This document shows positions 25,578 through 36,700 of a stretch of 64,000 nt of DNA, one piece after another. The position numbers were made by a program, and so were the translations under genes. Where the stretch lies: NCBI RefSeq assembly GCF_910592395.1, contig NC_088325.1, positions 10,728,109 through 10,792,108 on the forward strand, read 5' to 3'. Position 1 is the first letter of the stretch, and the number at the start of each line of letters is the position of its first letter. The notes beneath the pieces are model-generated. The model had not been told where the DNA came from and searched no databases. It saw only the letters and a list, made by a program, of their open reading frames with translations. The stretch is from Lineus longissimus (taxonomy: Eukaryota; Nemertea; Pilidiophora; Heteronemertea; Lineidae).

Positions 25578-25706
25578 TTTAGGAAATTGATGATAAACTA
25601 TGAAATAGATCCTCTTCGTTCAACGATTTGCGTTCGACAGATTCGAGCGCACAAGATCGTCCAGAGCGGCCGAGCCCAGATGGATTTTCAACTCAAACTA
25701 TCGCAA

Positions 25707-25736
25707 TACCATGGCAACGAAAGATGTCATGGCAAC
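25707..25736 (+). promoter_or_regulatory. Two RFX X-box-like motifs upstream of the Ig gene
   Basis: TACCATGGCAAC (25707-25718) and GTCATGGCAAC (25726-25736) each resemble an RFX-factor X-box core (CCATGGCAAC). They lie about 130-160 bp upstream of the Ig start codon. Two close copies make chance less likely, but this is motif matching only. Confidence 0.3.
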
Positions 25737-26639
25737 GCATCCCACGTGACCCACCAGCCGACTTTATCGATGCTATGAATTATTGAAGTTCAATGCAGAA
25801 ATCGTTTTATCTGCGAACCAGGTGACTGCGTAGAACAATATGACAGAAGGCTCCGTGCGCAGCCAAGGGATTTCTTCTTTTACTTTTCATTCTTTACTTT
25901 CATCTTTTATTTTCCTTTTTTATTCTCAAGCGATATACCGGTAGAACATGGTGAAAACGGCACTCGTTGCCTTGGGAAGGGGTTGGTTGGTACTGCTGGG
26001 TGTCTCAGCACATTGGAGGTTCTCCAAACTGTACAACATTGTCAGATTACTCCACAGGTTCCACTTGCTCCGACTGGCTGCCTAATAGGCGGACATCATT
26101 TTGGTTTCCAAAGCCGCCACTCGGGTTCGGTTTCGAGAACCGAAATGAACATGGGTCATTTGAAAATATAGCCAGGTAATACAATCCTCTGTGTTTTCAA
26201 TTTTTTAAATCTAAAAATGGGGATTTTTCCCATATTCCTGCATGCGGGTAGGTCCTTATGCTTCGCCTGAACCTCTCTCTCTCACGGCCCTGACAGGACT
26301 CCTGGGGCATGAATGGTGTTGGGTGTCGGCCCAGTACCGATAGCTGACCGAGAATATATAACTAAGCAACCAACAGCCTTGGCTGCCTCGGAAGTCGAAG
26401 GAAAACAAAATTATAAACCGCACCATTGAGATGGCAGTGCATGAGTGGTCCCGATTCCCTGCGCAGCTTCAGCGAATCTTTACCAATCAGTCCATGAGTC
26501 ATAGCATTCCAACGTGACAAAATGTTGCTACTTTGGTAACGACAGCTAATCATTAGAATATAAATTATACTCATTCTTTCTCTTTTAACAAGCCAACACG
26601 CCGCTCGTTTTTTTTGTGTAACATGATGGTTTTAGCCAT

Positions 26640-26960
26640 CAAAAGTGCGCGGGGCCTTCGCCGTCGACATCTGTCACTGACTGGCAGCTTCCAACAAGTC
26701 TTCACCATGCAGGACCAGCTGCCGACCATCTCGTTTCACTGCATTAAGCCAAATGACGCGCGTCCTACCCAAGCTCCTCTTGCCACGCCACGGCAAACTT
26801 GTTCCGGGCACACGTTCATCAGCTACTTGGAGTGTTCTTGTTCCATGCGGACAATAATCCGTACCAGCGGAGACGTCTCATCGGGATGCTGCCAGGTTGG
26901 CTAGTTCTTCTTGTAATGTCAGTGGTCCTAACATGGAACCATCCGACCCCGAGAATGCGG
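26640..26960 (-). mobile_element. Decayed LINE: C-terminal end of reverse transcriptase
   Basis: On the minus strand the fragments RRTSQPGSIPMRRLRWYG and, after frameshifts, GRTRVIWLNAVKRD and LLEAASQ match the end of LINE polyproteins (RRLRW.GH..., GR...RW...V..D). Stops and frame changes show it is dead. Confidence 0.55.
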
Positions 26961-27712
26961 CCAAGGCAGCAGCTGTCAGTAATCAGTTTGCTTCTGGTTG
27001 GTATGTAACTGGTTTTTATAGTTTTTTTAACGGGGATGTCGCAAGACAACTTCCTAATACTATATACTACTTTTCACTACATCCAAAAAATACTGATTGG
27101 TGAAAAACACTAATCTAACTTATCATGAAAAAAAACCATGGCGCTGCTATTTACTAATGCATCACCATATTGTTATCAATGCTATCAACTGTTCACGATG
27201 GCAAATGAGTGAAAATAAAGTTCGCCACTTAGTAATGAATCGCTTCATATTTTTTTCAATAACTGCTGCAGCAGTGTTTATTTTGTGCCAGCGGTACGCT
27301 TGGAAACGCTCAGACCGGCGCTGGCTCGCCCACCCCACAATAATGTAAGCGAAGCGGATCGATGGGGCTAGGAAACGTTCGACACGCACGGGCTGCCGCG
27401 TCATTTTTCTTGTTTTATTATAATTCATATCAACGCCAGTAATATGAAATGCCTATCTTCTAGAATATTTGGATACAATGATACTTAACCCACGGACTTA
27501 AAAAGTAGGTCTCGCATTCGACTACAATCTCAACACAACTACAAATCCAATTGTGAGCCACCTACATGTCATCCTGGCACCAGTTGTTTTTGATATACTC
27601 CATCTCTCCATATTTCAAAAGGGTTAAAAAAAAGTCTGTACATGTATCGTGCAATGCAGTGACATTGCTCAGCTTCCAGACAACGTGCGAGTAAATGGGC
27701 GGAGGCCACGGA

Positions 27713-28005
27713 TATGGCTGGCGCGAGTGGACAAAATTCAGATAGGAATTGTGGTGCACCATAATCAACCAATCAAAACATCGGATCTCGTGAATTATGC
27801 AACGGCAGAATTCAGAATTATGCCACGGCATTAATAGGAATTGTGGTGTGGCATAATTAGACCAATCAGAAGGTGGCAATCGTTTATTTATGGTGCGGCA
27901 TAATTCACGAGATCCGATTTTTTGATTGGTCGATTTATGGTGCACCACAATTCCGATTTATGCCGTGGCATGATTCTGAATTCTGTCCACTCGCGCCAGC
28001 CACAC
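27713..28005. mobile_element. 293-bp inverted-repeat element with 5-bp target duplication
   Basis: The ends TATGGCTGGCGCGAGTGGAC and GTCCACTCGCGCCAGCCACAC are inverted, and complementarity runs through most of the element (CGGATCTCGTGAATTATG in both arms). ACGGA flanks it at 27708-27712 and 28006-28010. The uninterrupted target is preserved at 35156-35220, where the single site reads CTACGGAGGCAATACC. The insertion boundaries are therefore well defined. Confidence 0.85.
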
Positions 28006-28026
28006 ACGGACGCAATACCGCTAGAA

Positions 28027-29617
28027 TAGCAGCCAGTGTTGGCAGTCATAAAAAGATGCTATTACGCGATGCAACCGGGACATTTTTGATTCCGATATAT
28101 ACTGTTTGGTGTCTAGATATGTATTCGACAGGTCTGGAGTGGCATGCACGTCTACATGCTAATTAGTTAATGTTCATGATCTTTTTTATTAATTGAAAAG
28201 CAACAACAATGGCTTATTGAATTAGGTGACGATGGAAATCGATATACTAATCTCATAGCGATTATTAGGAAAAGTATACAAGAGATAATGGCGTAAACAA
28301 TGGATAATGGCGGTCGATAGCGCCGAGCTCCAGGATGCGCGACTAGAAGACATGGCACAGGCTTAAAACTGCTCAATAGTGATAGGACACGGTTGTGTTT
28401 AAGGGGTACGTCTCAAAATGTGTTTAGATTATTGGGAAAGATTGGCGTTTTTTCCGAGCTTTTACAGATCAAACATAACCCACAAAATAATTGCCAAAGA
28501 TTAAAAGGCAATATATGAGATACTTCTGATCTCGAACAGAATGATTACATGACTGATGTGTTACATGTGTATAGTATGAATTGAAGCGTAACAAAAACGC
28601 GTCCACAACACGCTAACCGCATCCGTCACTGCCTGGACGAAAGCGCGTGCATTGCGTTTTTAGTCGGACGATTGGTCCTCTCAAGTCGGCGGAGTACGCG
28701 GACTACTCGCCTACCAAAGCAAAAGTGTGGGTCGGCGAGCGAGTATAAACTGGCCTTTAGACTTGAACTAACTTGTGGTGCCCAACAGCAAATGTTATGC
28801 TAACAATTGTTGATTTTGTCCCCCTCCTTCCTCTTCAGCGTACGCTCTGCAGTTGGAGGTGTTTTTTGTAGTGGGTATTCCTCCTCCAAGAGGCTGGATT
28901 ATCGATTTTACGTGCCAATACGGTATAACAGTATGAGGCACCATTTGAATTTATTGACCGAGTGACTCCGTCGTTGGCGAGAGGTGGGTCAACAAGAGCT
29001 ACTCATGTTTCTCACTTGATGGGGCCTTTTGCCTGCTGTGGCATAGACACCAGATACGAGCAACCTCGGTTGATCTATTATTCAGAGGGCAGTGAATGGT
29101 CAGGAATTTTAGTTTCTTGAAAGCCACAGTGGTTCATCCAGAAATACAATCCTCGGTTCTCTCTGGGTCCCATTGCATAGCAGCCAGGAGTGTTAACTTC
29201 TAGGCTGTGATGCTCACTGGCCTGGAGTCAGATGCATAACATTGGTTAAGCACTGATCTGTCAATTTAAAAAAAAACAAAATTGCATTCTTCCTGATGTC
29301 TACTATATTTTGATGACTATATGAACATCATGTATTAGAAACACCACTAACAAATTGCTAAGAGCACCTTGGTTTGATTTGTTCTGCCTCGATGTGAAAA
29401 CTTTCACAGTACCTGACAAAAGGTACTGCACAATACCTATTGTGCTTCTGAGCCCTTAAAGACAGGTCTGGCATCCAAGAATAATTGGTATTATCACTTC
29501 AAAAACTGTCTGGCAAAGATTCACAGACAGATGAGTTTTTTTGGTGAGGGAACTCTTGGTTCAGAGCAACCCTATAAAAGTCATTATCTGTGTTGATTCA
29601 ATAATGGATTCCTCGAA
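28027..29617. other. Intergenic, no gene seen
   Basis: No splice-flanked coding signal. The part near 29.6 kb should be the VPS26C 3' UTR on the minus strand. The rest is unassigned sequence. Confidence 0.5.
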
Positions 29618-32600
29618 TCAAAAGCGCGTGAGTTTGATTGGGAAGTTTTCTGTGACCAGGTGATCGTCGTAAAACACTGTGACAATGTTGACCTCGAATT
29701 CTGAAAATGAATACACATGTGTTTTAAATATACATAACTTTGAATTGTCCATGCAGGCACAGCACGACACTAGTGTGAAATTGTGCGAGCAGCAAAATAA
29801 TTTAGCATACGGCATTAATATATGGGAGTTTGAATAGAAAATTATGATAATAACAATAATGATCCATGCAGGCTACATACCTATCTTAAAATTATTTGTG
29901 TACAAGGTCGGACATGTAAACAGCCTTGGAAACACCATGTATATTGGAATAGTGATCCCACGGCACACATCGCCATCTGCTATCTGGATATTCTGAATTT
30001 CTGTAGCTGAAATAACAAGACAGAAATGAGGCATGTCTACCATACAATATGTAGAATAAACCTGTACAGTTTAATATAACAATAGTAAAACAAATAAAAA
30101 GTGGCCTGGTTTGATGACGAGCAGCACAGCAAAGGAGAGTGGAACCTCCATTCACAGACATCTCTATCAAGGACATCCCTTCTATTAAGTACACTACAGT
30201 TTCGCACCAAAAGTAGTTGTTGCCATTCAATTTGACCTCTCTATTCAGGACACCTCACTAATAGGGACAGCACTTTTCAGTCCTGCGGGTGTCCATAATA
30301 GAGAGGTTCTGCTTTAGTATTTTTCAACAGGAAAGAGACAAATATCACAGTGTACAATTTCTACATTATACAAGCCCGGACAGGCATATTGAAAATATCT
30401 CTCATACCATCTTTAGCATATCCTTCTGCACAGCCACATGTCTCTACTCTCACTAACTGAAGTTCTATGGATTTGATAGGTGCTTCACTCTGGACCACAG
30501 TAAGCTAAATCACAGAAAACATAAAATGTTGTGTTAAAGGGGGACTATAGGCAGGAGCACAGGGATTATATTGGCCATTTCAGTTGACTAACATACCCTG
30601 TAAGGGCACCTGGTCATATTTGATTCAGCACTATATTCCTCGTACAAGCGTTAATAGTTTTGACTACAACTTTGAACGCAGGAGTCCTGCACAAAAATGT
30701 CAGCACTTGTGATGAATATAGAACTATAATGAGAATAGACTTCTACGGTATCCTGTGTACTTCACCACGTGTCAGTCATTTAGATAGAGTGTTAATGAAG
30801 CTAGACACACCTCTCCGGATAATGGCTTTGAAATGCAGCAAACTGTTGAGTCTAACTTCCCAGATAATTTGAAGGTTGGCACGTTGTGTTTCTGAAAGAT
30901 TGAAACCAGATATACTGTTAAGAAAAAAAAATTGTTGCAAATTTGTTACCACAAAGGATGTCCCATTTTTTTTGAAAGATCTGCCATATATACTGATATT
31001 AACATATCACAATGTTAAGTACCGGTAACAATAAACAAGTAATTTCGATTGAATGCCCTTACCTCTTTGACATTCTGTAACGTATCAGGGCTGATGGTGA
31101 AATTCATTGGTTTACATACAGCCTTTTCTTCATTTTCCTTATACTCGACAATAAATTCACACTGCTTCTGAACATCTTTGTTGAGTAATGAACGCTTCAT
31201 GTCCACTTTCAGGAGGTACTGCAAAACAAGGGGTAAAACTAGAAAACTTATTTTCAGACTTCTTTTGAAGGGGGAGGGGGGCGATTCCACGACCTAGATG
31301 CATAAGAAATTGCCTGCATACATTAGCATTCTACAGCCCACCGGGCTAGCGCATTTTTGATGAAAAATTCCAACATAATAACGGTTCTAGTGAAATTTCA
31401 AATGAGATCTCACCTGTATATTTACAAACACACCATGGTATGTCTCATATAATTTTTTTCCCTGTTTTGTCTTGAGTGGGATTTCAAAAGGGATCTCAGT
31501 CTTGCCTGACGGCAGTCGACCTGGCTTGGCAACCTCAAGCGTAACGTTCAACAGTGGAATGGGCTGAAAAAATAAAAGGAATCAAATAAAGATATTTGCT
31601 TCTGGTTAGCGGTTGAAACTTATGCTGTGGTGTCGAAATTTTTACCAAGCGCACGTCTTACTAACCTTCAATGAGTTATAAAATGCCTCGAACAGTCCCA
31701 CACTCTTTGCACTGAGTTGCAAGTTGACTGTTCCGTCCATGGTCAGTGTGACACCCTGGTGCTGAATGTCACTCTTACTCTGGATGACAACTACACCAGC
31801 CACAACCTCCTGTGAAATAGAAATGAACAACCCCAAGATTAAGTTAAAGATTGTGTCATTGGCTGGTTGGAGCGGCATGGAAAAAAGGTATAAGGGCGGA
31901 ACATAATTTGACAGTGTTTTACTCATCCTTGGTGATCCTTTGTCCGTTTACGGATTGGTAATAGACGAATTCGAAGAAGTTTGTTTTGGCGCTGACCTGA
32001 TGTGTTCTGAGTGTCAGTTGTATAGAACCCCCAGGTATATGGCACGGCTTAACCCGCCGGCCATGAGGGAATTCCTTTATGGCCCAGTGGTTGGCGCGTT
32101 GGCCCCAGAGTGGAAGTTCAGCAACGTCGAGCGCGGTCAACCTTTGGATCGGTGACCGGCGCGTACAATACATCAGTGTGCACATTAGATTTGTCTTGGC
32201 GCTGATTTGTCTTCTTTGAAAAGGTCTATGGTCCCACGTATACACGCAGTGTGAGTTTTAGTGAAGAGTGCAGATTTAGTTCTACACTACAACAGTAGGG
32301 TCCAGTCAACGAAGGATATACTGTAGTACAATAAAAGGCAAGACCACAGTGCACCGAGCACAGCTGCCTGAGCAGGCTGTCGCGTCTGGCTAAACACATC
32401 CCCCTCCCCTCCGACCCCAAGTCCATCAGATCAATCATCATTCATTCATTCAATCATTGACGACCGATAATTTTCACAACATAAAAACATCTTACACTTG
32501 GCATGTTCAGCACAAATCCTAAATATAACGACGCAGGCATAAACTTGAATATATCAAAAACCATAACACAAATATGGAAATAAATACTTGCCCCCTCATG

Positions 32601-32651
32601 GTAGATTTTGTTGACTTTTTTCAGTCGTAAATCGAGACTTGGAACTGCCAT
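29618..32651 (-). CDS. VPS26C: VPS26C (DSCR3) retriever subunit, complete, 8 exons, 298 aa
   Basis: Exons in transcript order: 32592-32651, 31666-31809, 31414-31563, 31063-31218, 30811-30891, 30408-30504, 29881-30006, 29618-29700. The total is 897 nt and all are in phase. The protein is collinear with animal VPS26C. It has an arrestin-like start (LDLRLKKVNKIYHEG), SKSDIQHQGVTLTMDGTVNL, SAKSVGLFEAFYNS, YETYHGVFVNIQ, VETCGCAEGYAKD, NIQIADGDVCRG and a C-terminal FEVNIV...TENFPIKLTRF. VPS26C forms retriever with VPS35L and VPS29 and recycles integrins and other cargo from endosomes. The start is the first ATG giving the family N-terminus. Intron 1 uses a GC donor (GGG then GCAAGT). The gene is head to head with the SAXO gene. 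Length agrees with the human protein, which is about 297 aa. Confidence 0.96.
30140..30318. repeat. Possible short inverted-repeat element in VPS26C intron 6
   Basis: GACCTCTCTATTCAGGACAC near 30233 and GTGTCCATAATAGAGAGGTT near 30289 are inverted copies. A weaker third copy lies near 30140. This is a common layout for DNA-transposon remnants, but the boundaries are vague. Confidence 0.4.
32078..32200 (+). mobile_element. tRNA-like SINE fragment in VPS26C intron 1
   Basis: TGGCCCAGTGGTTGGCGCG is a clear A-box-type tRNA sequence. The B box is only weakly recognisable around 32144 (TTGGATCGGTGACC). It is probably a decayed tRNA-derived SINE. Confidence 0.45.
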
Positions 32652-33424
32652 TTTCACTTCCGGGTATCGCGTATGACAACAACAAATGACCCCGAAAATT
32701 TCCTTCCCTCCACTAAATTTACAAAGCTATTGTGTTTACAAGCAATCAATATATCAGATATGTTTCAAAATAACACACTAAGTGTTCTTTCTGACGAAAA
32801 TTGGCGTTTCAGGGACTAAAGCATACGATTTTTGTTAATGATGTATGTATAAAGGCTCGGCTCCAGGTCAGGTGAGTACTTCCTGGAATTAGGTTGGCTG
32901 TTGTAAATTATCCACCCTCCCTTGTCACAGCATGTAAACGTTTTGTCTGTAGTTCAGTTCGAGCGAACTATTCGAAGTAATTTCTTTCATTTATTTGTAT
33001 TTATATCTATTTTTTTCCAATGCAGCAGATAAATTATTCAAAAATCATTCAATTGATAACAAAACGACATGTGGACACATGATTGACGCACGATTGTTGG
33101 AAGAGCCAATCATGGTTGTCAACGAAGCCACCATGCGTGACTCCCTGGATACACCATTAATAACATTTTAGACAAGTTTACTTTAGGTTATCACAAAGAG
33201 AAAGTCAATCAGATATACATCTGCCATCATTACAAGGCATTTAGGCCTATATTATTGATAAGTACATTGGAATATCATATCAGACGGCAGCTTTATTGTC
33301 AGTTTGATCAAATTAATGTCCTTGGTGTCCCTGGCGGTTTATTTGTAGTGTGAGGAAGTCCTACTCTCTGGGGACCGCAAAAAACACCACGGATTAAGCC
33401 AGGATTTAACGGAATATTGACAAA
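32652..33424. promoter_or_regulatory. Shared divergent promoter region of VPS26C and SAXO
   Basis: The 773 bp between the two start codons, which point away from each other, must hold both promoters and 5' UTRs. A CCAAT box is visible near 33111 (GAGCCAATCATGG). I see no obvious TATA box at either start. A bidirectional promoter is likely but not shown. Confidence 0.55.
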
Positions 33425-33746
33425 ATGACCCATGATGATGATATTGAGCTACTGAAAAAGGCATTTCCAGCCTTTACGTGCATATGCGAGCTGTGCGATT
33501 GCGGGTAGGTGAATCCAATATTTATTTTAAAATTATACGCCTTGTTCTCGTTATGTTATAGTACCGGTGTAGCAGTAGAAAATGTCACCCTGGAAAAAGT
33601 GTCCGGCCCCATTGTATTCCGACGGGTTGTAGTATATAATTTTCTGGAGGCCACCGACAATAGTTTAGAGAAAGTGCACTCACTATACAATAGAATCATT
33701 TGTTCCCGGACGTTCTATCCCCGGACTCCACTACACTCGTATGTGT

Positions 33747-33777
<31 letters not shown>

Positions 33778-36700
33778 GTTGGGGGGCATAGGATCTAAAT
33801 GAATACTAGATACATTCACGTACTCCTCTCCCTTGCATTAAATTCTATCGATCTACATAGTTGAGCAACTTACTTGATGTGCTCCAGGAGAAAGGGACAT
33901 CTTGAATGGCATATTTTGAGACAGCTGCAATACTCCAATATCACCCCTCAAAATTGCACTTATATACATGTATGTGGAATTTCTGAAAGGGTTGGATTGT
34001 ATTGAGACCCTTAAGTTCAGCTCCGAAGTTGTAACAAAGTGACACGATTGGGCACTTTAGAATGATTTGAAAGTACAGACCCGACCCCTCACGTTCACGT
34101 TCTCTGGCGAAATTACGTAGCCTACATGCTACTGTCGTCGTGGACTTGGAAAGGAAAGAGGCCACAAGCCTGCTATTTTCAGTAGAACTCTATGTCGAAA
34201 TAGTCACTCATTAGGTAAAAACCTTCTCTATGAACATAAAATATATTTGCATTAGCCTTTGGACTGCCACATTGAAAAAGCCGCATATGCTTTAGAGCAA
34301 ACACATACACAGAAGGCCCATGCTTTAACTTAAATCGCATGGTATATTTTTCAACCAATCTTTGTCGGGAGGAACGACATTGTGTGCTATTTGGTTTTGT
34401 CAACAATCCAAACATTTAATTGGTTCGTACTGTGTACATCTATGTTATTCTCCCCATTGATTGATTTAAAGAAAATATTACTTGGTCGACGACGAGTTTT
34501 TAAAAAATCCATTTGAAATAGCTATTAATTGGTTCAGTAGCTTCAAAAAGTTGTTTTATGCGCAACGAATATCAATTGTATGGGAAAAAAGAGAGGTTAT
34601 CTCATTCATTGACGTCCCATTCATCTATATACCTGTAGTAGTTAGCTTACCAAAGAAATGGTTGGCATTACTTTTTTTTGTGGTGTGGCACACCTTAAAA
34701 TAGATTGACCTCAGCCTGTTTTTTCAAGTGGAGCCCAGATCGCTCGCAGGTTTCCTCCTCTTCCTCTGTCATCCTTCTCTTGTCGAGATGCCCCCTACCC
34801 CTCCCCCACCCCTCCGTATCTCAAATAGCAAATACATGTATAATGGCTTCTTTTACATTTCTCGATTGCGTTTCCACATGGGCTGGGGTATCAACCTTCC
34901 GCACAGCCCCCAACCTGTCGGTCCACAAGTCTGATTTTTTTCTGGTGATTTCATTGCGTATGGTTGGACCTACCATGAGTCTACGCACGCCAGTATACGG
35001 CTGGTGAGATCATGGAGGTACAGTACTTACAGAAGATGATCACGGTAGCATAACAACAGAGTGACTCAATTTGGTGAGGCGTTCATTCAATATGTTTAAA
35101 CGAAAAGGGAGGGTTGCCGTGTCCATCTGGACTTCATCTTGACCCTGAATGTATTGACATTGCTCAGCTTCCAGACAACGTGCGTAGTGGGCGGCGGCTA
35201 CGGAGGCAATACCGCTGGAAGTTCAGTAAGTGGAAACTTGAAACCTTTATTTCTCACAGTGCGCAGCCCACGATTTATACGTACATGTTGGATTTATCAA
35301 AAGCCCTACTTATTTTGCCATTAACATGATTAATGTATGTGAGCATTTTATTGTAAAATCTATGTAGTCCGTTAAAACTGATCGACATGTTAATCCGGAA
35401 TGTCCGATAGTGGGTTCATGATTTTATTATAAGCCTTTAGAGCACATTATAAATGTGGAATAATAGTTTACACTTCGTATTTGCCCGAAGAATGGCTTAA
35501 AAGGCCTATAGTTTTCGTACTCACAAAGGCATGAACAGTTTAGACATGGGGCCTACTTATCTTCTTCACTAATGGGTCATGTTCCTGTATTAAACGTTTT
35601 GTAAGTATAAAAGCAGTAGGCCCAGTGTATGGTTCACATGCAAGAAATCCTGAGGAAGGATTACAGCGGGACTTGGCCTGCATTCATTCATATGATAATA
35701 TGGGACTATCTCACCCATAAACTTCTGTCTAGAAAAGTAAATCTTATTTCTAGATTGGTGTTAAAACCAACAATGTCTATTAGCTTGCAGAGATTATTAC
35801 TAACACCACACACCAACGAAGGACTCGAACTCGAAATAATTTCACTAATAATTCTCAGATCCAGAGATCACTGAACATGTGGAGAATGTTGGGCCCGCAA
35901 TAGGGTTTCCCTTCAGTACTCGTGTGTGACTTCATGATGCGTGGATTGCTTTGATACCGACTGCGGCGCCATCCTGAACCTGAGACAAGACCACAATTGA
36001 TTTTTTAAGCCTTTTAGCAGTTAAATTGTCAATGTTTGACCGCGACGCATCAAAGAATGCGTCAAGTAGTGAAACTGAAATTCGGATATGATATACGGGT
36101 TAGTCTTGCGAGTAACTGGTGCGATGGAAATTGGTGATTGACCACGGAAATTTTTTTATAATCGACAAATTAGACAGACTTTGATATTTCCAATGTTTTC
36201 AGCCAACTGGCAGAAAAAACTCAAAACACGCCCCCTATTACCCAATTAGCAAAATTCGAAATTAATTTTTTCATCAAATAATTTCTTTATATCTGTAGAC
36301 TTGCCACAGCAAATATTTTTTCAATACCTCTCCAAATATGTACTTGAGAGTAAAAAACATGCACTCGTCTAATTGATAGGCCTCGACCCTCCAACCTATG
36401 AATATTCATTAGTGGTCTTGTCTCACCTCATTGTCGATACTCCCTTTAAACGCAGCCGGAATATATATTGTCGCTGTTGCCAAGTGAAAGGCCCTGATGT
36501 TCAGGATGAATGAGTGCGCCCAGTCATAACTCACATAAATAAAACAATGACAGGAATATATGATGCAGTCATGACCCCGCTGAGATGGTCAACCAATCCG
36601 GCGCCAATTAAAGACCTATAACAGAAACTCCTCAGTTAATGGTAAATGATTAGTAATAGCTTGAATATAGATTTCTAGTAAAGAAAGTATTGAGGGGAAG

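Larger units (their letters stand above)
25578..27712. other. Upstream flank of the Ig gene, with repeats
   Basis: This holds the presumed promoter of the Ig gene, then unassigned sequence, a decayed LINE on the minus strand (about 26640-26960) and one half of a repeat interrupted by the element at 27713. No intact gene is recognised. Confidence 0.5.

Noticed and set aside
27562-28166. Several ORFs on both strands around 27.6-28.2 kb
   Set aside because: They run through a palindromic inverted-repeat element, so similar frames appear on both strands.
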